A DNA stretch of 64,000 bases, taken from NCBI GenBank assembly GCA_038237745.1, contig JBBRYJ010000012.1:17546-81545 (forward strand), written 5' to 3'. A program made the position numbers and the translations under genes. Under the pieces are notes generated by a model. The model did not search any database. It was given only the letters and a program-made list of their open reading frames with translations, and was not told where the DNA came from. Positions 16,601 to 24,200 of the stretch are shown in pieces. The DNA is from DASQEH01 sp038237745 (GTDB taxonomy: Bacteria > Actinomycetota > Actinomycetes > Propionibacteriales > Nocardioidaceae). Position 1 is the stretch's first letter; the number at the start of each line of letters is the position of its first letter.

Positions 16601-17995
16601 GTGGAGCTGCGCGACTACCTGAAGGTGATGGCACGCCGGTGGAAGCTGATCGTCGCCTGCATGGTCCTGGCTGTCGCGGCAGCCGCGGTGGTGACGATGC
16701 ACGCCACACCGCAGTACGCCTCTACCTCAAGACTGTTCATATCGACGCCCTCCGGCGGCTCTTCGGACGCCTATCAGGGGGGCCTGTTCTCCCAGCAGCG
16801 CGTCGCCTCCTACGCGGACCTGGTCACAGGCCAGGACTTGGCGCAGCGAGTCATCAAGAATGAGCATCTTTCCGAGTCGCCCGCCGCGCTCGCGGGACAG
16901 ATCACGAGCAACGTCTCTCCTGAGACGGTCATCCTCGAGGTCACCGTGACCGACCCGGTGCCGGCCCGCGCTCAGCAGCTCGCCGGCGCAGTCGCGACCG
17001 AGTTCACGCACTTCGTCACCCGGCTGGAAACCTCGCCAGGCAAGTCGACCTCACCGATCAAGGCGACCGTCGTCGACTCCGCTGACCTTCCCGGCAGTCC
17101 CGTCTCGCCGAAACCGATTCGCAACCTCGGCCTTGCGGCTGTGATCGGGCTGCTGCTGGGCCTCGGCCTAGCCGTGCTGCGCGAGACGCTGGACACCACC
17201 GTGAAGTCGGCACAAGACATCTCCGACACCATCGACACGGCCCTGCTCGGCACGGTGCAGTACGACTCCAGTGCGGCCAAGAAACCCCTTGTCACCGATC
17301 TCGACTCTCACGCTCCCCGAGTCGAGGCTTTCCGGGTTCTCCGTACCAACTTGCAGTTCATCAACGTCGACCGCGACTCCAAGGTGGTCGTCGTGACGAG
17401 TGCGCTGCCTGCGGAGGGCAAGTCGACCACCACCATCAACCTTGCCGTCACGCTGGCACAGACCGGCCAGCGAGTCCTGTTGGTCGAGGGCGATCTGCGT
17501 CGTCCCAAGCTGCCGGAGTACCTCCATCTCGAGCCTACGGTGGGCTTGACCACCGTGCTGATAGGAAAGATCGGGCTCGAGGAGGCCACCCAGCCATGGG
17601 GCAGCGACGGCTTGCACGTCATCACCAGTGGAAGCACTCCCCCCAACCCGGCCGAGCTCTTGCAGTCACAGGCGATGGAGACCATGCTCGCCAAGGCGCG
17701 CACGGACTACGACATCGTCCTTATAGACGCTCCCCCCCTGCTGCCGGTCACCGACGGTGCACTCCTGGCGGCGCAGGCGGACGGTGCGATCCTCGTGGTC
17801 CGGCAGGGTAAGACGACGAGGGACCAGCTCGCGGAGGCTCACCAGCGTTTGGTCTCTGTCGAGGCGAGGGTGCTTGGCTCAGTGCTCAACATGACTCCCG
17901 AACGCGGCGCCGACAGCTACTCCTACGGCTACGGGTACGGCCCGGTGCCAGCAACTCGCTCGATCTTCACAGGCCGACGCGTCAAGGAGCGCTGA
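16601..17995 (+). CDS. Chain-length determinant fused to BY-type tyrosine kinase (Wzc/CpsCD-like)
   Basis: A 464-residue fusion. Residues 1-195 are a Wzz-type domain with membrane helices at about 17-37 and 175-195. The rest is a bacterial tyrosine kinase. Walker A is TSALPAEGKSTTT near 267-279, the A' aspartate region is VLLVEGDLRRPK, and Walker B is DIVLIDAPPLLP near 370. The C-terminal tail (about 440-453) has closely spaced tyrosines (SYSYGYGYGP), the usual autophosphorylation cluster. It should control polymer length through cycles of phosphorylation, reversed by the phosphatase at 21410-22018. It is transcribed away from the biosynthetic operon. Confidence 0.93.
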   Translation: MELRDYLKVMARRWKLIVACMVLAVAAAAVVTMHATPQYASTSRLFISTPSGGSSDAYQGGLFSQQRVASYADLVTGQDLAQRVIKNEHLSESPAALAGQITSNVSPETVILEVTVTDPVPARAQQLAGAVATEFTHFVTRLETSPGKSTSPIKATVVDSADLPGSPVSPKPIRNLGLAAVIGLLLGLGLAVLRETLDTTVKSAQDISDTIDTALLGTVQYDSSAAKKPLVTDLDSHAPRVEAFRVLRTNLQFINVDRDSKVVVVTSALPAEGKSTTTINLAVTLAQTGQRVLLVEGDLRRPKLPEYLHLEPTVGLTTVLIGKIGLEEATQPWGSDGLHVITSGSTPPNPAELLQSQAMETMLAKARTDYDIVLIDAPPLLPVTDGALLAAQADGAILVVRQGKTTRDQLAEAHQRLVSVEARVLGSVLNMTPERGADSYSYGYGYGPVPATRSIFTGRRVKER

Positions 17996-18062
17996 TACGA
18001 GGCTGAGGAAGGCGGGTGGGTTGGCTTCGGAGCCCGATAATCGACGAGCAGGGGTTTGACTT

Positions 18063-18806
18063 GTGACAGGCTTGTTCAGGACACCTTCGTCCTCGCCTAG
18101 ATCGAGCGCCGACGACCGAGCAGGCGTTCGGCCGCTCTGGCAGGTACTCGTGGTTGCTCTTGTTGTGCTCCTCACCGGCGTGGGTATCGGCGTCGTCGGA
18201 TCGAGAAGCGCAGATCAGGAGCTCCAGTCCGCCAAAGGGCAGATCACGGCCCTCGACTCCCAGCTCGCGGCCGCAGAAGCCAGCAATGTCATCCTCACCC
18301 GGGACAGCGCTTCCCTCAAATCCGACAACGGGTCCCTTCAGAAGGACAAGAGCACGCTTGACAAGCAGAACAAGGCGTTGGTGGATAGGGCCGCGAGATT
18401 GAAGGCCTCTGCAAAGTCCGCCTTGGGCGATGCGCGTGCGGCCGCCGCCAAGCTCAAGATCAGGCAGGCCCAGCTCGATACACGTGAGCGCCAGCTCAAC
18501 GCTGCCAAGACTGCGTTGGACCGCAGGCAACGAGCGGTTTCGGCGCTGGAACGGTCGTGGAAGGCGGGGACCATCCCCGGTGACGGAGTCTTTGTCGTAG
18601 GCACCGACATCATCGCCGGCGTATACCGAGCGGACTCCAGCCCATCAGGAAGGTGCTACTACGCCCGGTTGAGTGCGTTGAGCGGAGGGAGTCCCCGCAA
18701 CGTCATCGCCAGCAGCCATGTCGTCGGCCCGCTCACCATCAACGTCCATCCCACTGACACCGCCCTCGAGCTGAGGGGCTGCGCTGACTTCCACAAGGTG
18801 AGGTGA
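18063..18806 (+). CDS. Membrane-anchored coiled-coil protein with C-terminal surface domain
   Basis: A 247-residue protein from GTG 18063. A single membrane helix lies at about 28-47 (VLVVALVVLLTGVGIGVVG). A long coiled coil follows at about 50-170, rich in K, Q, A and D. The compact end domain begins GDGVFVVGTDIIAGVYRADS and has two cysteines (GRCYYARLS and RGCADF) that could form a disulfide. The end domain recurs in many actinobacterial exported proteins of unknown role. Topology suggests the coil and domain lie outside the membrane. It follows the tyrosine kinase by 67 bases and may belong to the same export machinery, by position only. Confidence 0.8.
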   Translation: MTGLFRTPSSSPRSSADDRAGVRPLWQVLVVALVVLLTGVGIGVVGSRSADQELQSAKGQITALDSQLAAAEASNVILTRDSASLKSDNGSLQKDKSTLDKQNKALVDRAARLKASAKSALGDARAAAAKLKIRQAQLDTRERQLNAAKTALDRRQRAVSALERSWKAGTIPGDGVFVVGTDIIAGVYRADSSPSGRCYYARLSALSGGSPRNVIASSHVVGPLTINVHPTDTALELRGCADFHKVR

Positions 18807-18848
18807 CGGCCAAGTGACTCCATGCCCGCCCGAGCGCAATGAAGCACG

Positions 18849-20663
18849 TTATGAGCAGGAGGCTTTGCCCACCTGAGTGGTACCGGTACCGGGCAGGCCG
18901 GGTGTGGCATCCACCGTCACCGCTCCCGCCTGATGTGGTCCTGTCGTCACATCGAAGCTGAGCGTGTGTGCCTGTCCGGGAGCGAGGTCGACCGTCTGAG
19001 CGGCGACAGCCCGACCGTCGTGTTCGAACGAGGCGGAGATCAGGCTCCTGCCATCGATAATCCTCCGGCTGCCGACGTGCCCACCCACTGGTGCGTAGAG
19101 CAGCACGTTCGTGCGGATCGAACCGGGAGTGGCACCGAAGCCTGGGCCGATGACCGACACCGGGAGAGAGGCCGCCTCCGGCGGAGCCGTCGACTTCATC
19201 GCAACCGTCACCTGAAGGTGCTGCACACCACTGGCCGAACAGGAGGTCGACTTCACCGAGACGTCGTAGTCGAGGTAGTAATCCATCTTCGACCCAGTCC
19301 CGTCGTTCAGGTAGACCCCCACGTGCGGTGACGTCGTAGCCTTCGTCGGTAGTGCCCCGGAGAGCTCGGTGGACGACAGTTGGGCCTGCTCGGCCGGGTG
19401 GTCGGACCAGACCAGAGTGCGATGCTCGTCTGCGGCACGCCGAATTCCGTCGAGGACCGCATGCGGGTCGCCCTGCCCTCCCATCACTCCGGCGAAGACA
19501 CTTTGCGCTGCACTGGCGAAGAACGCGTTCTGGCGGTCCAGGTTGGGCTCGTCGAGATACGTCTGATTAAGGAGCAGCTGGACGGCGTTGTCGGCGGTCA
19601 GCTGCTGCCCGTCCTTGACTGTGATCGGACCAGTCCCTCCCAGCAGGTACGACAGGGCGACCGGGTCGGTCGATACGACGCCGTCGACGTTCTGACCTGT
19701 CTCGCGCTGCCACATCGCCTGAGCGATCTGCGCGGTGCGTGGGAAGTCGGGCGTGAACGTGATGTCCGCCGGGTAGACGCCCAGCTTGCCGGTGAACAAG
19801 GCGTTCTCGTCGCTTGTGAGCGGCAGAACGGGTTGCTTATAAGTGCCGAGCGATCCTGCTGAGCCCTGCCTCTGCAGACTCACGGCACCGTGCAACGCCG
19901 TGATGGTCGCGACGGCGCCGGGGATGCCACCCGTGGCCCGGATCTCCGCATTGTTCTGGAACATCACGAGGTAGGTACGCGGACCGTCGGCTCCCAGCAT
20001 CGGTGGTAGCAGAGTCGCCGCCTGGGATGCTCGGGCGGTCAGTGAGCTCGCTTCGACGAGCTTCGACTCGAGCTCGCGAACAGGGCTGGCGACCTGAGGC
20101 ATCAAGGCGTCGGGGTGAAGGGTCCGAACCAGCGCGAGATCCTTGACCAGAGAGGCGTCGGCGGTCACGAGAAGGGGGGCTATCCGCTGGATCTCCGCAA
20201 GCGGGACGCGTCCGTTCGTGGGTTGTAGGTCGCTCGCCGACATCGAGGTGCTTGCGTCGACGAGAGCCGGCAGGACGCCCTGTGCGACGTTGTCGACAAC
20301 GTCGGTGACGGTGCGTACGGCCGTCACGTCGTCGCCGATGACGGGGGCCTTGCTGGCCAACCACCAGATCGGACCGGCGGTGTTGTGCTGAGCCTTGAGC
20401 GTGGCCTCTTGGGCGGCGTAGAGAGACTCCTGGGCTGCGGATGCGTCCCCGGCGGCCACAGCGGTGGTGAGGTCGTTCAGGTGCCGGTTGGCCGCGTTGA
20501 GCGCGTCGCGAGCCTGCATGGCCTGGTAGACGGTGAACCCGGCGACCACGACGACCGCGAGCAAGCCGAGGAGCGCCCAACGGACGAGGGTGCCGCCCAG
20601 CCGACGGCGCCTACGCCCATGGCCGCGGTCTTGTGAGGATGAGGATGAACGTGGTTCAGGCAC
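18849..20663 (-). CDS. DUF4012 domain protein, membrane anchored
   Basis: A 604-residue protein. An arginine-rich start (RGHGRRRRRLGG) leads into one helix (about 27-47). The rest is predicted extracellular and matches the DUF4012 family, including TYLVMFQNNAEIRATGGIPG and the DPVALSYLLGGTGPI region. Members are common beside exopolysaccharide genes in actinobacteria and share features with the LytR-CpsA-Psr attachment group in location, but no catalytic role is proven. It converges on the coiled-coil gene. The start is GTG 20663. That codon and the likely ribosome site lie inside an inverted repeat (20660-20695). Confidence 0.88.
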   Translation of the reverse strand: MPEPRSSSSSQDRGHGRRRRRLGGTLVRWALLGLLAVVVVAGFTVYQAMQARDALNAANRHLNDLTTAVAAGDASAAQESLYAAQEATLKAQHNTAGPIWWLASKAPVIGDDVTAVRTVTDVVDNVAQGVLPALVDASTSMSASDLQPTNGRVPLAEIQRIAPLLVTADASLVKDLALVRTLHPDALMPQVASPVRELESKLVEASSLTARASQAATLLPPMLGADGPRTYLVMFQNNAEIRATGGIPGAVATITALHGAVSLQRQGSAGSLGTYKQPVLPLTSDENALFTGKLGVYPADITFTPDFPRTAQIAQAMWQRETGQNVDGVVSTDPVALSYLLGGTGPITVKDGQQLTADNAVQLLLNQTYLDEPNLDRQNAFFASAAQSVFAGVMGGQGDPHAVLDGIRRAADEHRTLVWSDHPAEQAQLSSTELSGALPTKATTSPHVGVYLNDGTGSKMDYYLDYDVSVKSTSCSASGVQHLQVTVAMKSTAPPEAASLPVSVIGPGFGATPGSIRTNVLLYAPVGGHVGSRRIIDGRSLISASFEHDGRAVAAQTVDLAPGQAHTLSFDVTTGPHQAGAVTVDATPGLPGTGTTQVGKASCS

Positions 20664-20695
20664 GTCTCACGCCCCCGAGTGGGAGTAAGACGTGC
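20660..20695 (-). promoter_or_regulatory. Inverted repeat enclosing the start of the DUF4012 gene
   Basis: GCACGTCT at 20660-20667 is matched exactly by AGACGTGC at 20688-20695. A CAC/GTG pair and facing CUCCC and GGGGG runs lie inside. On the minus-strand transcript this hairpin covers GTG 20663 and the G-rich stretch just before it. It could limit translation of the DUF4012 gene, or act as a terminator for the secreted-protein gene upstream. No T-run follows. Confidence 0.5.
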
Positions 20696-20723
20696 CCGAC
20701 CTGTGAGCCGGCGTCAGTCACGC

Positions 20724-21215
20724 TCAGCGGTTGTGACGGTGGTGGTGGTGATGACGGCGCTCGGTGACCTTCAGGAACTCGACTCCGGACCGGCTGGCTG
20801 CCCACCTGGAGCAGTAGGCCGGGAAGTACTCCGCTCTCGCGGCGTAGAGACCTGCAGCGAGGTGGCGGGGGATCGAAACCCTGGCCCGTCCACCGGCGAG
20901 GTGCCCGTAGAGCCGCACCACTCCCCCGGCACCGCTTGTCCGCTCCAAGGTGACGCCGACCGAGCCCTGGGCCTCCGTCCGGCCCGTGGACCGCACCCGA
21001 ACTGAGGCATAGTTGTGCTGACCCTGGCTCACACGGCTGTCGCCGAAGCGCAGAGTCGTCATGGTGTAGACCGAGCCTGGGTAGTTGGAGCAGTCCGCGC
21101 CACTGCTCGAGGACGGGCTAGCCATCGACTGGCTCACGGGTGCAGCCTGAGCCGCACCGAACCCGCCGCCTGAAAGGACCAGACCAGCCGCTGCGATGAT
21201 GATGGTTCTCTTCAT
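20724..21215 (-). CDS. Small secreted protein with natural histidine-rich tail
   Basis: A 163-residue protein with a clear signal peptide: MKRTIIIAAAGLVLSGGGF, then AAQAAP, with cleavage likely after AQA near residue 24. The mature part is serine-rich at first, then a beta-rich region of Ig-like character (about 50-145) with two cysteines (DCSNYPG and YCSRW). The last residues are RRHHHHHRHNR, a natural histidine cluster that could bind metal. I do not recognise the family. It lies between the DUF4012 gene and the phosphatase gene, with its own promoter-like sequence upstream, so it may be a wall or matrix component. That role is inference. Confidence 0.75.
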   Translation of the reverse strand: MKRTIIIAAAGLVLSGGGFGAAQAAPVSQSMASPSSSSGADCSNYPGSVYTMTTLRFGDSRVSQGQHNYASVRVRSTGRTEAQGSVGVTLERTSGAGGVVRLYGHLAGGRARVSIPRHLAAGLYAARAEYFPAYCSRWAASRSGVEFLKVTERRHHHHHRHNR

Positions 21216-21304
21216 GGGGACCCCTGTGTGACGGTGATGAGCGCTAGTGCTCGACGTTTGTTGCTCCGGGCGAAGGCAGGTTCCGCTGTGCCTGACGAGA
21301 TCTC

Positions 21305-21333
21305 AGATTAGCAGCATTATCACCGTTTGTCAC
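21305..21333 (-). promoter_or_regulatory. Predicted promoter of the small secreted protein gene
   Basis: On the minus strand GTGACA (21333-21328) and TAATCT (21310-21305) are separated by exactly 17 bases in an AT-rich patch. Transcription would begin near 21298, leaving a leader of roughly 80 bases before ATG 21215. Confidence 0.55.
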
Positions 21334-21409
21334 CTTTCCTTTACACAGAGTCATATTTTGTGCGGGGAGGCGCCTAGGTCGTTCACCGTGCCGTGAAGCC
21401 GACCTGTCG

Positions 21410-22018
21410 TCAGAGCCGTCGATGTCGGGGTGCAAAGGCCCGGCTGACGGCTCCGGTGCTTGCCTGCACCATCTCGGCTGTGGCTCGGTGCACGTCGGCG
21501 TCGTGCCCGTACGGGTCTGCCAGGTCGTACGTTTCGAGCCGTGCCGCTCCGCGACGTGCGGCGGCTCGGCGCACCACCTCGCGGGGATCGCCCGCTGACC
21601 CATCCGGCTCCGGCGTCGCGGAGACGAGATGGGCGAACTCAAGCAGGGTGAAGGTTCTGCGCAGAGCTTGAGGCACGTCCTGCAGCACGGCTCGGCGGTG
21701 GTCCGTCGTCGCAGTCAGGATGATGTCGGCCCGTACCGCGAGCTCGGCGGTGAAGGACCTGGCACGGAAGTTACTCGGGTCTCCACCCAGCCTCCGCAGC
21801 TCGGCGGCCGCGGACGGGTCCATCGCGGCCCCGTCCCACCCGCGGATGCCGGCGCTGCTGACCTCGAACCGCAAGGCCGACTCCGGCTCGTACGCAGCTG
21901 CGAGCTCGGCGCGCAGCAGGTATTCCGCCATCGGTGAGCGACAGATGTTCGCGGTGCAGACGGCCAGGACAGTGAACACGCCTGGCTGCGCGTCCTCCTG
22001 CGTATCTGAGCCCCCCAT
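21410..22018 (-). CDS. Low-molecular-weight protein tyrosine phosphatase (Wzb-like)
   Basis: A 202-residue phosphatase. The active-site loop is VCTANICRSP with Cys21 and Arg27 (CX5RS). The general-acid aspartate is in DLADPYGHDADVH near the C-terminus. ATG 22018 is preferred. The open frame reaches 22102 but would run into the divergent acetyltransferase gene. It is longer than the usual 150 residues, mainly in the middle. Its place near the BY-kinase suggests it removes phosphate from the kinase's tyrosine tail, the Wzb-Wzc partnership that governs polysaccharide export. Confidence 0.9.
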   Translation of the reverse strand: MGGSDTQEDAQPGVFTVLAVCTANICRSPMAEYLLRAELAAAYEPESALRFEVSSAGIRGWDGAAMDPSAAAELRRLGGDPSNFRARSFTAELAVRADIILTATTDHRRAVLQDVPQALRRTFTLLEFAHLVSATPEPDGSAGDPREVVRRAAARRGAARLETYDLADPYGHDADVHRATAEMVQASTGAVSRAFAPRHRRL

Positions 22019-22100
22019 GTATCCAGTCTGACCGCCCGAAGGGCGCTCCCGCGGGTAAACACGGATGAGTCCTCGCATCGGTGCTGTCACACTCTGGGTC

Positions 22101-22925
22101 ATGGCTCAAGACGACGCTCTGATCGAGCGGCTCGAGATGTACTACGACGCCGTACCCCGCCCGCGGAGCCGCACGGAGGAGTGCGGCCCCTTCACCCTGT
22201 TCCTGGCCACGTCGGGATGGCCCTACTACGCGCGGCCACGTCTCGGCCAGGCGGCGAGCGCCACGCCCGACGACGTCCGGCAGGTGCTCCGCCGGCAGCA
22301 GGAGATCGGGGTACCGCAGGCGCTCGAATGGGTCGACGAGATGACGCCAGGTCTCGCCGAGACTGTCGAGTCCGTGGGTGTTGCCGTCGCGCGCTGCCCG
22401 CTCCTCGTGCTCGAAGGGACGCCGAGAGGCTACGCGGGGAGCGCACGGATGCTCGAGCCGGCCGACCGCGACACCGTGGTCGCGTCGAGGGCAGCCGTCT
22501 CGATCGGCTTCACCCACGGGGGAACGGCGACCGGCGACGAAGGGATCGCGGAGCGGGACGCCGCCATGAAGTCGACCTTCGCCCAGGTCGACGAGGCGCT
22601 GGCGGCCCGTGTCGTGGCCGGGGACATAAGATTCGCGGGAGCCTTCGTGCCCGCCGAACCGGAGCTCGGCCCTGTCGGCGGAGGCAGCTACACGCCTGTG
22701 GGTGGAGTCGCGGAGATTGCCGGCGTCGCTGTGCTACCGGCATTCAGGCGGCGCGGCCTGGCAGTCCAGCTCAGCCATGTGCTGGCGGCCGACGCCCTGG
22801 GCCGGGGCGTCAGCACGGTGTTCTGCTCTGCTCAGTCCGATGACGTGGCACGCGTGTACGAGCGCGTCGGATTCCGCCGCGTCGGCACCGCGTGCATCGC
22901 CGAGGTCAACCCGGATCACGGGTGA
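22101..22925 (+). CDS. GNAT family N-acetyltransferase
   Basis: A 274-residue protein beginning MAQDDALIERLEMYYDAVP. The C-terminal part (about 150-270) has the acetyl-CoA site GVAVLPAFRRRGLAVQLSHVL (R/Q-x-x-G-x-A type) and the following VFCSAQSDDVARVYERVGFRRVGTA strand-helix typical of GNAT proteins. The N-terminal half has no motif I recognise. Substrate is unknown. It diverges from the phosphatase across 82 bases. The ATG at 22101 is preferred to the in-frame start at 22065 because translation from there would begin too close to the phosphatase start. Confidence 0.85.
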   Translation: MAQDDALIERLEMYYDAVPRPRSRTEECGPFTLFLATSGWPYYARPRLGQAASATPDDVRQVLRRQQEIGVPQALEWVDEMTPGLAETVESVGVAVARCPLLVLEGTPRGYAGSARMLEPADRDTVVASRAAVSIGFTHGGTATGDEGIAERDAAMKSTFAQVDEALAARVVAGDIRFAGAFVPAEPELGPVGGGSYTPVGGVAEIAGVAVLPAFRRRGLAVQLSHVLAADALGRGVSTVFCSAQSDDVARVYERVGFRRVGTACIAEVNPDHG

Positions 22926-22984
22926 GGCAGCCGATGTAGGTGGCAGGGACGTCGCAGCGTTGCTGGGTCAGCACCCCTCGCCCG

Positions 22985-24127
22985 TCAGAGGCCGAGCGTC
23001 TCGCTCGCCCGCTGGACCCCCTCGACCCGTGCGGTCATCTTCTGGAACGCGATGTCACGCGCGAAGTCGGGTGAGCCGTGCTTGGGCTTCTGGTCGATGC
23101 TGAAGGGCGAGAAGCCACAGTCGTCGGTCGCGCCGAGCCGCTCCTTGGGGATGTACCGTGCGGCGGTGACGAGCTCCTCGGCAATCTGGTCGGCGGTCTC
23201 CACGGTGGGGTTCAGCGGGTCGACGACGCCGATGAAGCAGATCTGCGGAACGCCGTTGGCGTCGTCGCGGCTGTGCTCCGCCACCAGACGGTAGACCCGC
23301 TCCCTGTCGGGCTCGCTGGCGAGCTGCATGAGGAAGTAGCCCGCGTTCATCGAGAACATCGACGGCAGTAGTTCGGCATAGTCGACATCGGCACTGTGCA
23401 CCGAGTCCATGTCTCCGCCAGGGCAGGTGTGCACCCCGAGGTTGGCTCGCTCCTCCGCCGAGAAGCGGTCGATGACCCGGTTGTTGAGCTCGATGAACTG
23501 TTCGAGCATCGCCCGGCCGGTCCATGGGTTGCGTGGGTCGTTCTTGCAGGCGAGCCGGCCTTCGGTGAAGTCGATCGAGACGCGGGTGGCACCGGCAGCG
23601 AACGCCCGCCTGATGTCCTGCTCGGCCTGGTCGCACAGGTCGGACAGGAAGTCCTCCCGCGGGTAGCCGTCGATCTGCTCGTCGAGCGGGTAGAGCAGCG
23701 CCAGCATCGACGGGGCGATCACCGCCTGCTTGAGCGGCTTCGTGGCCAGCGGCACGGCCTTCTCGACATACGACGACGCGAACGTCTTGTAACGGAAGGG
23801 GCCTCCGGTCAGCCGTGGCAGCTGGCGGTGGTGGCCGTCGTCGAAGATGGCGAAGTACTGACCATCGGCTTCGAGGTGGTCCGCCAGCCCTGTTCCGGCG
23901 AGCGTGTCTGTGATCGGGTACGTCGCGAAGCTCGACGCCCGCTGCTCCCCGTCGGACACGATCGGCGCTCCGGTCGCCTCCATCCGCTCGATGGAGTCGC
24001 GGCAGGCGGCGTCCTGCTCGGCGGCCAGGTCCTCGAACGAGGCGGTGCCGGCGTCATACGCGGCAAACGCCTCCTGTAGGCGGGTCGGTCGCGGCAGCGA
24101 ACCGACATTCTCAGTGGGGATCGACAT
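22985..24127 (-). CDS. Cobalamin-independent methionine synthase II-like (MetE C-domain family) protein
   Basis: A 380-residue protein matching the catalytic C-terminal half of MetE. Putative zinc and homocysteine residues are HTCPGGD near residue 237 (His-x-Cys) and DDCGFSPF near 350. Further family signatures are GSLPRPTRL at the start, SDGEQ near 60 and VDPLNPTVETADQI. Stand-alone proteins like this may move a methyl group from a small donor to homocysteine, but donor and product are unproven. The ATG at 24127 has AGAGGAG just upstream. It ends close to the acetyltransferase and follows leuA in the same direction by 73 bases. Confidence 0.85.
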   Translation of the reverse strand: MSIPTENVGSLPRPTRLQEAFAAYDAGTASFEDLAAEQDAACRDSIERMEATGAPIVSDGEQRASSFATYPITDTLAGTGLADHLEADGQYFAIFDDGHHRQLPRLTGGPFRYKTFASSYVEKAVPLATKPLKQAVIAPSMLALLYPLDEQIDGYPREDFLSDLCDQAEQDIRRAFAAGATRVSIDFTEGRLACKNDPRNPWTGRAMLEQFIELNNRVIDRFSAEERANLGVHTCPGGDMDSVHSADVDYAELLPSMFSMNAGYFLMQLASEPDRERVYRLVAEHSRDDANGVPQICFIGVVDPLNPTVETADQIAEELVTAARYIPKERLGATDDCGFSPFSIDQKPKHGSPDFARDIAFQKMTARVEGVQRASETLGL

Positions 24128-24200
24128 GGGGCTCCTCTCGGCTCGACAGCTGCGGCCGGCCCTCGACCGCGTGCCAGCCGCACCATATCCGCATCCGGCC

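Noticed and set aside
20724..20760. Poly-histidine end as a cloning-vector tag
   Set aside because: The tag-like codons are followed by further native residues and a normal stop, and flanking genes are contiguous chromosomal genes, with no vector sequence.
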